In this document: positions 40,566 to 54,500 of the stretch, one piece after another
Position numbering within the stretch: position 1 is the stretch's first letter
How the letters are laid out: every line of letters starts with the position of its first letter
Assembly: GCA_949752745.1 (NCBI GenBank)
Contig: OX457032.1
Location: 8,446,271-8,510,270, forward strand
DNA: 64,000 nt
Origin: Protula sp. h YS-2021
Lineage: Eukaryota > Annelida > Polychaeta > Sabellida > Serpulidae
Reading direction: 5' to 3'
Notes under the pieces: model-generated
Told to the model about the DNA's origin: nothing
Databases searched by the model: none
The model's input: the letters and a program-made list of their open reading frames with translations, nothing else
Position numbers and translations under genes: made by a program

Positions 40566-43500
40566 TGCAGAAGTGCGAATAATTCATGTGCCAGGAGCTA
40601 GCATAGCGGCTCCCTCTCTCCTTTGAAAAATGAAAAAAAAAACGGAATTTAACATTCAAGATGGCGGTCGCTGTGACCTAGAAATAAAAACTAGAGCGAC
40701 CAGTGCACACAAAACATAACAGCACAGGCTTTTTTCAGAAACTTTCGATCGACACCTATTAAATTTCTGTTTTTTTTTTGGTAAACAAACAAACGTCTCC
40801 CCGACTAAATCTATAATTCTCCAATAACTATTTTCCATTTGTCACCCCCACCCCCGACAGCAATTTCGCAAAGTTTTATTTGATCTTATATTTTCAGCAT
40901 AAGACGCTTTACCTTATGTAAATGTATCCCATGTGCCAATAGCCGGGTTGTGCATCACCTTTATCCAATTTTTGAAGAGGGGGAGGCGTAACTTAAATTG
41001 TGGGTATTTAAATAGTCCTTTTCATACAAGTTTAGGCTTAGGTGTTTATATGGGTCTAGAAGGTGGTCCATAAAGAGGTTTACTTTACGCCTTTTTGTCC
41101 GGTTCCGGATGGTGATCCCTAAAACAGGTTTTACTGTACGCCCTTTTTATCCCGGGCTCTACGTTGGTCATTACTAGTTTTACTGTTCGTACTTTTTATC
41201 CCAGGTTAGAAGGTGGTCACTACAAACAGGGTTTACTTTGTCTTTTTATCCGAATCTTGAAGGTGGCAGTTACAAATAGATGTAGTTTCTTTTGCTAACC
41301 TTAACCCCCCCCCCTTCCCTCCCAGCTATCTAATGTAGCTACGACTTTAAAGGCAACTCTACAAATTTTAGTCAAGTTACGGTAAGGGTTTGTACACTAA
41401 GTGTAGTTATAGCCATAATGTATACCTTGTCTTCGTGCATAACCATCGGTCAAAGCACCAGAAGGCGCATGACTCGTCTCGGTGGGAGAGGAGAGGGCGG
41501 GAGGGGGGAGAAGAGCATTTTGGTGTGAAAATGGTACAATGCTTGTGATAACACAAGATATTAAATGAACCAATTTAAAAGTGAAAGCTTCTTCTCTTTC
41601 ACCTTTATCCAATTTTTGAGCAGGAGGGTACGTTACTTGAATTGTTCGCATTTCAGTCCTCTTTTTTATATAAGTGTAGGCTTAGGTGTTTTATATGGGT
41701 CTAGAAGGCGGTCATTACAGAGGTTTTACTGCATGTCTTTTTTGTTCGGTTGCAGATGGTGATCGCTAAAACAGGTCTTACTTACGTCCTTTTTATCCCG
41801 GTTTGGAGCTGGTCATTACAGCAGTTGTATTGTACGTACCTTTTTATCCGAGTTTAGAAGGTGGTTAAGACAAGCGGGTTTTACCTTATATCTTGTTATT
41901 CGAAACTAGTAGTTGGTCACTACAAACAGGTTTTAAATTACGTTTTTAAAAGGATCTTGAAGGTGGCAGTTAAAAAAAAGGTTTACTGAAACTTTCTTTT
42001 GCTGTGCGCTGCTTGACATTGTTGGTTTGTTTGGTGTTTAACGTCCCGTTTACCAACTAGGATGGGTATATAAAGGAACAAGTGGGAAAAAAAGAAGGGA
42101 GAATGAAGAAATATAAAAAAGAAGAGTTAGAAAGAAAGTCCGATTAGTCCCTTCCTACGCCATGCACGGAACAAAAAGCAGTGGGCGTATTCTTAAGATT
42201 CCCACAACGGAACCGCTTGTCATAACACAAGATATTAAATGATCCACTTTAAAGTGAACCTACTTCCAGGTACTACAAACATTGCGAGCCGTTACGTAAT
42301 TACTCCCATATGTGGAACAGCTTGGCAATCAAATGAAAACACGCTAATAACTGTAGCTGAGTAACGTATAAAAAGATCAATTACACGAAATGCAAGAAAT
42401 GATTGATAACTGTGCTGCTTATGTTTTCACGGATGTCTAAAGGATGCTGGAACATTGGAGATTCTTCTGGAAAATGCTGCAATCCCAAGTGTAGTTTATA
42501 ACTGTCCTTAGTTAACAAAACAGCCGACAAAACGGCTGAGGTGGGTGGGGGGATGCGATGTATGGTCATGGGCCTTTTTCGTTCGTTCTACTCCGGGCAC
42601 ATTTGACAGGATCTTTCCGACCTAATAGGCAATAAGCAACATTCCCACCAAGTTTCAACTTACTCTATGTTCGGCGGCTGAGAAATGCACACATATCAGA
42701 ATTTAACGTAATGACGACATACGCCTTTCTTAATTTCGCTACACCCGTAAAAGCCGACAGAACCGCCCGACTGACCCAAGGAACACCCATACAAAATTTG
42801 AAGTCGATACGACTTTTCATTATCAAAACATTTGGTACACAAGCTCCTGTCCAAATGATATACATATTTAACGTGATGACGTCATACGTCGCACTCGTTC
42901 GTTGCACCCGCTGCAAAATTTGACAGAATCTTTCGGACTTACCAAACGAGAAACCCACCAAATTTGAATTGTCTTCGATCTTCAGCGGCTGGGAAATCTC
43001 ACATACAATATTTTAACATAATGACGTCATAAGCTTCCTTAATGTCGCTATATCCGTCAACAGTTGACAGAACCGTCCGACTGATCCAAGCAATACCAAT
43101 GTAAAATTTGAAGTCGATACGACTTTCCCTTACCGAAATATTTTGCACACGAAATCTTGTTCAATATATATACATATTTTAAGTGATGACGTCATTCGAT
43201 GTAGTCGTTGTTTGTACCCGCGACAAAATTTGACAGAATCTTTCAGACCAACGGAGCAATAGTCCCACCAAGTTTGAACTTTCTCCGATGTTCAGCGGCT
43301 GAGTAATCTTACATACAAGATTTTAACGTAATGATGTCTTACGCCTTTCCTACTAACGTAATATGCGTCAAAAGTTGACAGAACCGTTCGACCTATCCAA
43401 CAAATGAACAAATGAAGTTTGAGGTCGATCTCAACCTTCGTTCTCGAGATATCTTGCACACAACATTTTGTTCATAACAGACAGACAGACACACACACAG
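40566..43500. repeat. Dispersed repeat Y, copy 3, with extended tail
   Basis: Matches 25,041-28,330. An internal deletion relative to the other copies lies near 41,590 (CTTCTTCTCTTTCACCTTTATCC joins what is 25,995 and 26,430 in copy 2). The tail again has ATGACGTCATACG-bearing ~310-bp units and ends in GACAGACAGACACACACACA. No gene. Confidence 0.85.
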
Positions 43501-44420
43501 CGAGAACGTACAAACACTGTAAGTCTGCCCTTGGTCGGAGAGACATAATATCGCGCACCTATCCACTACGATAGGGCATCTATATGCCAAATATCGTCAA
43601 TCAACAGGGCGGCAGTAACAGCTGGCAAGTGACGGACGGCCAGACAGGCATAAGGACACCCAGACAGATGGAGAATACCCAAACCTGTAGTCCCTCTCGT
43701 GGGCCCAAAACCCCTCTTGGGGCTAAAATTAAGAATCACTTGACAACTTTACTGCGACGTCGCAATCGCACACCTATAACACGTGACTTTCCAGCAATTT
43801 AAATAGTTAATTCCATTTACAATCAAAACTGTAGACTTCTCCGGCCAACCCACAGCAGAAGAAGACTTACAAATAAATAACACGCATAATGTAACAAGTA
43901 TGTTTTTGGGGACCAAGTTTTTATCTTTTTACATACCACACATTAATACTTCTTCGATTGTCTGACATGAAACAGCCAATCAAAATTCACCATTCACAAT
44001 GACGAGAAAAAGACAGGCAATGTTCAAGTGAAATATCACACCGCTAAAACTAACTACAACAAACTGAAACCATTTGTTGCACCTTTTCTCTCATAAATAC
44101 CCATATCATGGACACAGTCTATTGTTTATAAATATAACAGTGTAAACGAGAACTTAAATATAAGAACTAAACTCTCCTTCCTAAACCACTTCTTGTCTTA
44201 ATCTACCGCTCAACAGTCAATGTAAAACCCCATTACCGCATTTATACAATCACTACAGAACTACTAGAACACACACCCCTTTTTCCACTGCTGAATCCAA
44301 GCGAAGTACTCTCCACCACCACCCCCCTCCCCCCAACCCCCAGGATCACTAACTACGCCCAGGATACAGAACACTGCGCCTGAGGACCACAACCAACAAT
44401 GCACTTCCGAAAATGACAAC
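43501..44420. other. Intergenic sequence without recognised genes
   Basis: No ORF with coding character and no clear repeat except a GACGGCCAGACAGGCATAAGG tract (43,630-43,660) that looks like the end of a dispersed repeat. Confidence 0.6.
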
Positions 44421-44835
44421 AAACAATGAACACTAACCCGGGTATCATGTTGCCGACAATGTTTGACAACAATGAACACTAACCAGGGTATCATGTTGCC
44501 GACAATGTTTGACAACAATGAACACTAACCCGGGTATCATGTTGCTGACAATGTTTGACAACAATGAACACTAACCAGGGTATCATGTTGCCGACAATGT
44601 TTGACAACAATGAACACTAACCCGGGTATCATGTTGCCGACAATGTTTGACAACAATGAACACTAACCCGGGTATCATGTTGCTGACAATGTTTGACAAC
44701 AATGAACACTAACCAGGGTATCATGTTGCCGACAATGTTTGACAACAATGAACACTAACCCGGGTATCATGTTGCCGACAATGTTTGACAACAATGAACA
44801 CTAACCCGGGTATCATGTTGCCGACATTGTTTGAG
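44421..44835. repeat. 46-bp minisatellite with higher-order pattern
   Basis: Nine units of AACACTAACCCGGGTATCAT followed by GTTGCCGACAATGTTTGACAACAATG. Variant positions (CCCGGG or CCAGGG; TTGCCG or TTGCTG) recur in a three-unit (138-bp) order in units 3-5 and 6-8. Confidence 0.95.
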
Positions 44836-44994
44836 TAAGGCTACATGAGAATACAGGTGGTGCAGCGAGTAGCCGTACAGTAGCATTTAAACCCAAGAAT
44901 GTCCAGGGACATTGTGGCAAGCCGAGATCTAGTGAATAAAGTATCAAAAGGTTTGTACAGTCGTCGAAATTGTGGCATTCACAATATAAAAACC

Positions 44995-45835
44995 GGTTGC
45001 TGAAAATTTTTTTCTAAGGCCGGCATTTGCCTAATCTCTGGTGGATCTCAAAAAGAGCCTTAACTTTGGACTACGCCTAAAAATGAAAGCAATCTGACTT
45101 AAAGAAGAACCATTTTGAAAAACTTGATCCCCAAAACATTCAAGTAGCCAATATCTGGACGATCGCCAAAAAAAGTAACTTTTCAAAAGCGGATGGCCTA
45201 CTGAGCATTTATGCAAAATTTGAAGGCAATCCGATCAAAGGCAGAAGAAGTGGAAGAAAGAGCCTTTGCAAAATTGGCTACCAAAAACTTTTTAAAATGT
45301 CCCCCATTTAGCCAATTTTTGGCTGATCACAAAAAAGTAATTTTTCAAGAGAGAACTATCAAAAGAACAATTGCACAAAATTGGCAAGGAATCCAATCAA
45401 AATTGTGGGAGAATAAGCATTTTGAACAATGGACCCCAATAAATTAAAAAATGCCCCCATCTGGCCAATTTTTGGCGGATCGTCAAAAAAAAATTCAAGA
45501 GAGGCCTACATAGAGACCACTCATACAAAATTTAAAGAAAACCTGATCAAAATTCTGGGAGAAGAAGGATTTTGAAAACTGGCAACCAAAAAATTTCAAA
45601 TGAACCCCCCCCCCCCCCCTCCCCCCCATTTGGCCAATTTTTGGCGGATCGCCAAAAAAGTAATTTTTAAGACAGGCCTACCTAGAGAGCATTCGTACAA
45701 AACTGGAAAGGAATCCGATCAAAACTGAAGGAGTAGAAGCATTTTAAGTGAAAGTTTTCATACGTACATACGTACATGCGCACATTAGTACATACAGACG
45801 GCGGGGCCCCTCTATGTCAGCTGGTCTAAAAATCC
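44995..45835. repeat. ~165-bp degenerate tandem repeat ('GGCCAATTTTTGGCGGATCG' family)
   Basis: About five units containing TTTGGCCAATTTTTGGCGGA, AAAAAAGTAATTTTTCAAGA, AAATTTGAAGGCAATCCGAT and AAACTGAAGGAGTAGAAGCA. It ends with ATACGTACATACGTACATGC and a CAGCTGGTCTAAAAA phrase. A related stretch is at 50,520-50,930. Small ORFs here are by-products. Confidence 0.8.
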
Positions 45836-46209
45836 GACAAAATCAGCTGGTCTAAAAAAAATATTGAAGACTACAGATAGGAATGGGTTTACCCTCAGGA
45901 CAGCTAAACGTTCTCACATGCAAGTTATGCCGTAGACGCCTACAGCATAAGGACTTCCGGAATAACAGCAAATAAGAACTACCAATCCCGACAGCATTTT
46001 GCGGGCAATGTCTTTTTTCTCATATGACTTGAAGGCCATAGTTCGGCAAACTCGGAGTACAACAGTAGAATTCTGTGCTGCGCGTGCTCATGAACATTGT
46101 GGCTTGTTTCTAAATGCTAAAAGACCCTAAGGGTTTTACAACCACAAAACACCCACAAATCAAAGGAACAGTTCTTAGTTCCTGGACGCCTTACATCTAA
46201 AATATCGGG

Positions 46210-47589
46210 GTTTGGTCAACTCATCCCAATGCCAACATCCCACCAACCAACTCATCCAACATTATTTTTTTTAAGTTTTCATTCTTCGGAAATGATAAGT
46301 AATAATAGAAATATTTCTAGTTGAAACAAAACTTTATTAAATAATCTCAGTCTCTTCGCATGACAATCTTCTCATCACTTTTTACACACCACAATCCTTT
46401 CAGAATAACAACTTCTCAAGGAATATGGGTGTATTAAGAATAGCCAATAGCAAACATCTGTCAAAGCTTACTCAACACGATATACTCGGGTAAATCACAA
46501 CTACCAAAAATATCGGCATATCAAATTGCGTTAATCCTACTCCAGGGTTCATAGAGAAACCAGACGTCAAATTCCAGGATTTGATAGGACATTTGGAGGT
46601 AAAAATCCAGGATTTTCAAGGATATTTGCAGGTGACATTCCAGGATTTTCAAGGATATTTCACAATGAAATTCTAGGATTTTAAAGGATTTTTCCAAGAA
46701 TTTTAAAAACATTTTAAATTAAAGAATGCCGTTTATTTGTACTTCTAAACCAAAAAATTCGATTACCTATGTGTACAATATATTTTTAAGTCATACACAC
46801 AGGAAAAATAGGTATATTTCATAAATTAGAAAAAGATAATTACGAATTCCGAATTCCAGGATTTTCAAAGATTTTTTGTCAGATTCCAGAATTTTCCATG
46901 ATCCTTGAATGATTTTGCCGAATTCCAGGATTTTCCAGGATTTCAAATATCGCTATGAACCATGTACTCCGGGTCCAGTTAAATCGCTGCCGTTCTGATT
47001 GCAATTGGAATTTGTCACAATGCCACAAGGGCAAGCATGGTTTCTGTGATTTTATGCAATTAAAAACATAAAACAGCAGATCACATATTTTGGTACTTGC
47101 ATCCCAATTGCAATTTGCCACAAGGCAACATGATTCATGCAATTCAAAACATGAAAAGGTATATTTTGGTGTTCGGTTGAATGGCTAAGCTCAAGTGCAA
47201 TTATTTTTCAAAGCATTGTCTCTGTTTCAATCATTGTTTAAAATCGTTTTTGGTGTCCGGTTGAATTGGTAAGCTCAAGTGCAATTCATATTCCAAAGCA
47301 TTCCCCCTGTCTCATCTATCGTTCAAAATCTCAATACTCATTATTATTATTATTATTATGTACCCGAGATATGAGTGTAATTGAAATTTACTACATAACA
47401 CACGACAATGTGGCTTCTGTGATTTCATAAAATTGAATGCACAGAAGGGGAGAGAAAAATTTTCGGTACTGGGATGAGTTGGTTGGTGGGATGAGTTGAC
47501 TTTCAGGGTGGGATGAGTTGGTATGAAAAAAGTGGGATGAGTTGACCAAAGTGGGATGAGTTGGCATTGGGATGAGTTGACCCAAGACC
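46210..47589. mobile_element. 1.38-kb inverted-repeat element with 11-bp target duplication
   Basis: The left end reads GGTCAACTCATCCCAATGCC and the right end has the inverse (GGCATTGGGATGAGTTGACC). The right arm is expanded into several GGGATGAGTTG subrepeats (47,470-47,585). AAAATATCGGG occurs immediately outside both ends (46,199-46,209 and 47,590-47,600). No transposase is present; inside are tandem TTCCAGGATTTTCAAGGATA units (46,560-46,700 and 46,850-46,950). The target length suggests a Mutator-like nonautonomous element, by inference. Confidence 0.75.
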
Positions 47590-47600
47590 AAAATATCGGG

Positions 47601-48439
47601 TAATGTCAAGTCCGTAAAACTGTAAAACTGATCAGACTTAAACAGAAAGTTTGGCGGACAAGATACTCCGAATGAACATGGAGGGCGGGCGATAAAGTAC
47701 ACCGCAGCAGGGTAAACTGGACACTAAAGCTTCTTGCTAATTTAAAATCCTTTTTTTTTGCTTCATTTGGCATTTTAAACAGCATTTTTTGCAAATCCCA
47801 ATGAGAAAAAGGTGCGTTTCTTATCCCAACACAGCTTCAAGCATGTGGTTCAGCGTGCAATCATACGGCATGACAGTCTGCTCAAGGAATATTCCAACGA
47901 AAGATTTATAAAATAATAATGTTCTCTTCAATTCAATTTAAAACTTCACTCGTTTTGGTCACATCGTTTTGGTCACACATATCGTTTTGGTCACACATGA
48001 CGCTGGATCTTCCTCGCCTGGCACAGTTCGAGAAACGAAATCATGTGGCCTCTTGTCTACCCTGGCCACCAAGACAAGCACCAAACACTGGAGATTTGGA
48101 GTACACCAACAACACCTCTGTTTTCACACTCAGTTGGCACAATAGAATTCTCTTCAGATCAAGTTTCTAAGTAGTTCGCAGGTATTATCCAGGTTCCTAT
48201 GCATACATTTCCTTGGATATGTGGGCGTGTTCTCACATGCACAATTACCTGTAATGTTAGGGCCATTCATCCACAATACCTGCCAATCAGCCTGCCACTC
48301 CGACAGGTCGCTCTGTCAATATCCAAAGCACCCGTAATCATCCTATTCCACGTGTCTAGGTTAACAAGCCCCCCAGTCGTCATACAGCCTTTTCCCACCT
48401 CGTCGCAGAAACAGCACGATTGCTTGCCCTAGCCGCTTC
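47601..48439. other. 3' flank of the SPT2 gene
   Basis: No independent gene is recognised. The 3' untranslated region of the SPT2 gene should lie here on the minus strand. A CGTTTTGGTCACA triplication occurs at 47,950-47,998. Confidence 0.5.
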
Positions 48440-48548
48440 TCATCTGCTTTTCAGTTTCTTATTTTTCTTTTTCATCAAAGCTTTTCTTCTCAGTTCTTCC
48501 TCCTCGCGCCTGATATCTTCCAGGTCTTCTTGCAGTCCAATCTTTGCG
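48440..48548 (-). CDS. SPTY2D1: SPT2 terminal exon
   Basis: 109 nt encoding AKIGLQEDLEDIRREEEELR then RKALMKKKNKKLKSR and TGA at 48,440-48,442. Acceptor ATTTTTAG. Matches the family C-terminus. Confidence 0.9.
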
Positions 48549-51500
48549 CTAAAAATAACAACACAAGAACACTAAACAGAATCAATTACTCCTTTACGAA
48601 TAGCTTTCGTCTCTGAATTGCATGTCGATTACAAGTTTTCTTCCCGTCCCCCGTTTTCACAGAACAATTACCCATCGTTCATTTCTGTCTCCCGTCCTTG
48701 TCAAGACTCCTTTTTTGCCTCAGCAAATAGTTGATGCCTTTTTTCATTTCTAATTTAAGGAACAACATTGTCCAAACATGGAAAACCTAATGAATATAAT
48801 GCAATGTACAGGCAATGCTTAGGTCATGCAATACTAGCGAAACATGGCTGAAGTCATAAGTGACAGGAGGGTTGTCCCTACTGAAACGAACGACGTATAG
48901 GTGATAAGAAGTATGTCCTCTCTCACAAGACCGACGTCATAGTTGACAACAAAAATGTCCCCTCTGACATGACAGACGTCATATTTGACAAGAAGAATTC
49001 CTTCGGACACGAGCGGAGTCATAATTGACAAGAACAATGTCCACTCTGACCGAGCGACGTCACAGTTGACAAGAAGAATGTCCCCTCTGACACGACAGAC
49101 GTCATAGTTGGCAAGAAGAATGTCCCCTCTGACACGAGCAACGTCATAAAACACATGTAATTAAGACCATCTGACCTTTCATAACGTCAACACAAATAAA
49201 GTCATAAGTGGCGAGCGGCGGGATCTGTGGCACCCCGGTCACGTGGCGTCCCCCTCACCTGATTTTCTCCTCGCGTTCAATCTGCGCATAGCTCGCCTCC
49301 ATGTCGCCGCAGTCGTCGTCGTCGTAATCCCGGTATCTGCAAAAATAACGCTTCGGTAACAGCCCACTTGAGCAACAAGTAAGGACAGGATGGGGTGTGG
49401 CGGGGATGATTGGGAGGGGGGGGGGTTTGGTGCAACAGACGAAACAGTACCAAATTATCACACTTTTTGTTGAAGAAATGTCACAATTTTGAAGAAACAG
49501 CCCTGATAATATTTAGATCTCCACACAAGCATGTCCAAGGACATGACCCAGCCGAGTTACCAAACAAGGAAAGAGAGAAAACCTCTGAAACGAATACTAT
49601 TAGGCCAAAAAATGAAGAACTTTGTTTTTGAACGTAACTTTTTCATAATTTTAATACACAGAAACGAGTTTTTCCTGGTGGAAGCTACCCGAAAAGGGAT
49701 GTTGGAGAGGTTGAGTTTTGACGATTCACGTATTTACCGACATTTACACAATTTTGCAAAATTTTAGTCCAGGTGATGAAGCACCTAAGAAACTTTCGAT
49801 TAACATTTTATAACTATTTGAACAAGAGCCATCAGTGACGGCAATACCCCTCGGCCCACGTACAGGTCTGCTCAAGGGTATATTTTGACCGGTAAATGTG
49901 TATATAAAAATTTGGTGATGATCGGCCAAGTATTTTTTCACTTGTCGCGTTTACAAGAAATGTTAACGAAAAATTCAAGATGGCGGCTGACAGTCATTTT
50001 TTATTTTTCAATCGGGCCCATAATCAATAGAAGCCAAGAATTAGACCTGGTAAATGTGTGTATAAAATTTGGTGATGATCATCCAAGTAGTTTTTCACTT
50101 ACTGTGTTTACACGAAAAATTCAAGATGGCGGCTGGCAGCCATTTTGAATTTTCCGATCGGGCCAAAAATCAATATTAGCCTAGATTTTGACCCGGTAAA
50201 TGCGTGTCTAAAATTTAGTGATGAGCAGCAGAGTAGTTTTTCACTTATCCTGTTTGGAAGATTTTTCACGAAAAATTCAAGATTGCGGCCGTCAGCCATT
50301 TTGAATTTTGCGATCGGGCCCAAAATCAATACCAGCCTAGTTCTTTACCTGATTACTCCCTGCACAAAATTTCGGAATGATCAGTCAAGTACTTTTCAGG
50401 CTATGGTGTTTACGAGATTAGCGTGACGAACAGACAGACAGACGGACAGACAGACACCACGACGATGTGTCTGGCCGAGGGGTAAAAAGACTTGAGAGAA
50501 ATGAATGGTTTGACAATTCAGTTATTTACTACCATTTATTCCAGTTTTTGCCAAACTTCAAAGTTCCATTTCGGCAGTTTTTGGCGAACCGCGAAAAAAC
50601 TAACAGTCTGGTAGACGAACCCCTGGGGAACATCCCTGTGTAACATCTAAACGACTGGATTAAAACTGTAGGAGGAGTAGCATTTTAAAAATAGGTCAAA
50701 GCGGGCACAAAAAATGCCGCTATTTTGTCAGTTTTTCGTCAATCGTCAAAAAAGTAATAGGCAGGTGGGGGACCACCCGGGGAACATTCCTGTATAATAT
50801 CAAAGCGATTGGAGCAAAACTGTACGAGCAGTAGCATTTTAAAGAAAAAGTTCAACATACGCACATGCATTCAAGCTCTCTATAGTGATACGACTAACCC
50901 AGTCCGACAAAGTCGGCTGTGTTAAAAAGTACGAACATGTATTTTGACCTTCCACTCCGCCAACCATGTACATGTCCACTGATCTTTCACACCCTAATAC
51001 CGCCCTGTAGCGCTTTACAGATGGTCCCCTTATCAGGGCTGCTTCTGCAAAATCGTGACATTAAGGGCAATCCCGCACGTGTTTCATTGAAGCTCGGGAT
51101 TTTGGAATATGAGTGCGGGATCACATGTGTATTCACATATATAGATATACATATCTATATAGTAGACTCAATTCATATATATGCTGTTCATTTTAGTTCA
51201 GTCCAAGCAATCAACGTCTTGTCTACCAAATTTTATCAAACACTAATGCATATACAGTGTATATGTATAAAGGGAGAGAGTAACATTCGTAAAAAAAGAT
51301 ATATAAATACGTTATTTATTTTCGTAATTTCAAAATCCCACACTACTAATACAAATGTGCGAGATTTTTCGAAAAGCGCGGGATCCCGCCCGCGCTGTCC
51401 TCGGCGCAGTGCGGGTTTTTTTCAGCAAATGCAGCCCTGCCTTATCATGCTCCTAAATCAAAAGCAATTCATTAGGAACCTCACTTTGCTAAAGACAGAG

Positions 51501-54500
51501 TTTTTTCTGTAATGCGAAATATATGGATTACATGTGGACAAGTCCACTCATGAACGTGCACGCACTTGCGTTTGTCGTAGCCGAAGATCTGCTGTATGTA
51601 TTTGCTGTAGTCGGGCGCTTCACTGTCGTCAATGAAGTCGTCCATGTCGTCGTCGTCGTCCTCGATGAAGTCGTCCAGGTCGTCATCCTCCTCCTCGTCG
51701 TCGCTCTCAATCACGCGCTTGCCGCGCGATATGTCTGAAAGTGGGCGAGCAACAACTCAATCACGCGCTTGCCGCGCGATATGTCTGAAAGTGGGCGAGC
51801 AACAACTCAATCACGCGCTTGCCGCGCGATATGTCTGAAAGTGGGCGAGCAACAAGGCGTTGTGTAATATCAACCACCTGACTTCTACAAACTCGGCTGG
51901 CCTATTTTTATTGTTATCTTTTTATTTTCTGGTTTGTTTATATTTCTATCTTACCGCCTCCAAATGCCCTGGTAAATTAAGTAGTGATCTGGTAATTTAA
52001 CACAATGTAATGTATTTTTTGCCTGCGGCAGCACCCCTACCGGACTACCCCCCCACCAAAAATATAAAGTCTTTCATTTTATTTCCGTTCAACAGCAAGA
52101 ACCGTCAGTACAGCTATCAATCACAGAACAATGTCACACGTTGTCGAATTCACACTGTCTGCCACTTACCTGGTTTGCGATGTTTCTTCTGGACGCTGCC
52201 ATAAATACGGTCCCAAGTGGATTGTTCCTTCTCCTTGGTAGGGCGGCAGACCAGTAAATTCTCATTCGTCTCGTCGTAAGTCGTACCTGGCGCCGATGGC
52301 CCGGAGCTGCTCCTGGCTGACTGAGATCCGCCGGGTTTCTGGCTAGGTTGTGGACGTTGACTACTCCGAGCATTTTTCTGACTAGATGAGCTGGGGCCCG
52401 ATGGTTTTTGCGACGAACTCGGTTTCGAACACGTATCCTTACTGGCGGCCTCTTCGACAAGTTTTTTCCCTGCAGGTATTTTTAATTTCTTAGAGAAGGC
52501 ACTCTTCGTCGGACGCATTTTGTCACAGTTTTCGGCCGATACCTTTCCGTTTGTACTGGTCCCTAAGCTCGGTGAGTTCGAGTTCTGTCGCAGCGTACCC
52601 TTGTCTTTGCTCGGTCCCCTATCTCCGGATGCTTTGTCACTACCTGAGCTAGTTGAAGCTGTTGGCTGATTTCCTTTCGAGTTAAGATCCTGTTTCGCCT
52701 GACCTACAGTCGAGTTAGGCGGCCGACGACCCGTTTTGAGCCAATACTGGTATTCTTTTGAACGCACACGTTCCAGACGGTCCTTCTCTTCTTGCGTCAA
52801 TGGTCTGCTCATCGTCGGATCCTGAAATAGCATGACCAAGAAACGGCGATATTATTTGTTCAAGATGCATGAAATCCAAATTCTTGAGGTAGCTGAACCC
52901 TCAAAATCCAAGCCATCTAACTGCCTCTTACCTTGGCTTCGCAATCGAGCCTCGACGAAAGACTCCGAGTTCCAACCGAAGACTCCGAGCCTCGACCTGA
53001 AGCTTTGGGTATTTTTGGTTACCTCTTTCCTCACGAAAATGCACGGGTTGTGCTAAGTAATAACATACATCTTGCGTGTACCTAATATGCTACCAATCGT
53101 TGTTTCTTAAGGTAAAACAAACCCTATTGTCTTGCCCAAAAGGCGACACGCATACTCAGAATTTTCTGAAACATAGGGTGTATGCATGTTCGCTATTAGC
53201 TCAACACGTGCTATGATTAAAGGAGGGTAAAAGGTATTTACATTAATAGTTAAGTCAGCGGGACAGGGGTGTGGTATAGTGAAGCCAGTGGGACAGGGGT
53301 GGAGCATAATGAAGCCAGTGGGACAGAGGTGGTGTATAGTGAAGCCAGTGGGACAAGGGTGGAGCATAGTGTAGGCCGGGGGGCCAGAGGTGGTGTATAG
53401 TGATGCCAGCGGCACAGGGGTGGAGCATAGTGAAGCCAGCGGGACAGGGGTGGGGTATAATGAAGCCAGCGGGACATGGGTGGGGTATAGTGAAGCCAGC
53501 GGGACATGGGTGGGGTATAGTGAAGCCCGCGGGACAGGGGTGGGGTATAATGAAGCCAGCGGGACATGGGTGGGGTATAGTGAAGCCAGCGGGACAGGGG
53601 TGGGGTATAGTGAAGCCAGCGGGACAGGGGTGGGGTATAGTGAAGACAGCGGCACAGGTGTGGTGTATACTGAAGAAAGTGGGACAGGGATAGTGTATAG
53701 TGAAGCCAGCGGGACAGGGGTGGTGTATAGTGAAGCCAGTGGGACAGGGGTAGGGTATAGTGAAGCCAGTGGGACAGGGGTGGTGTATAATGAAGCCAGA
53801 GGGACATGGGTGGGGTATAGTGAAGCCAGCGGCACAGGGGTGGTGTATAATGAAGCTAGCGGGACAGGGGTTGTGTATAGTGAAGCCAGTGGGACAGGGG
53901 TAGTGTATAGTGAAGTCAGTGGGACAGGGGTGACGTATAGTGAAGGTAGCGGGACAGGGGTTGTGTATAGTGAAGCAAGCGGGACATGGGTGGGGCATAG
54001 TGAAGCCAGTTGAACAGGGGTGGGGTATAGTGAAGCCAGCGGGACATGGGTGGGGTATAGTGAAGCCAGCGGCACGGGGGTGGAGCATAGTGAAGCCAAC
54101 GGGACAGGGGTGGGGTATCGTGAAGCCAGCGGGACAAGGGTGGGGTATAGTGAAGCCAGCGGGACAGGGGTGGGGTATAGTGAAGCCAGCGGCACGGGGG
54201 GTGGAACATAGTGAAGCCAGTGGGACAGGGGTGGGGTATAGTGAAGCCAAAGGGACATGGGTGGGGTATAGTGAAGCCAGCGGGACAGGGGTGGGGTATA
54301 GTGAAGCCAGCGGGGCATGGGTGGGGTATAGTGAAGCCAGCGGCACGGGGGTGGAGCATAGTGAAGCCAGTGGGACAGGGGTGGGGTATAGTGAAGCCAA
54401 AGGGACATGGGTGGGGTATAGTGAAGCCAGCGGGACAGGGGTGGGGTATAGTGAAGCCAAAGGGACATGGGTGGGGTATAGTGAAGCCAGCGGGACAGGG

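Noticed and set aside
44421..44835. CRISPR-like regular array
   Set aside because: The 46-bp units are directly adjacent with no unique spacers, and the context is eukaryotic.
50919..51512. 197-codon plus-strand ORF in an SPT2 intron
   Set aside because: AT-rich, no domain, no codon bias, lies in an intron on the opposite strand.
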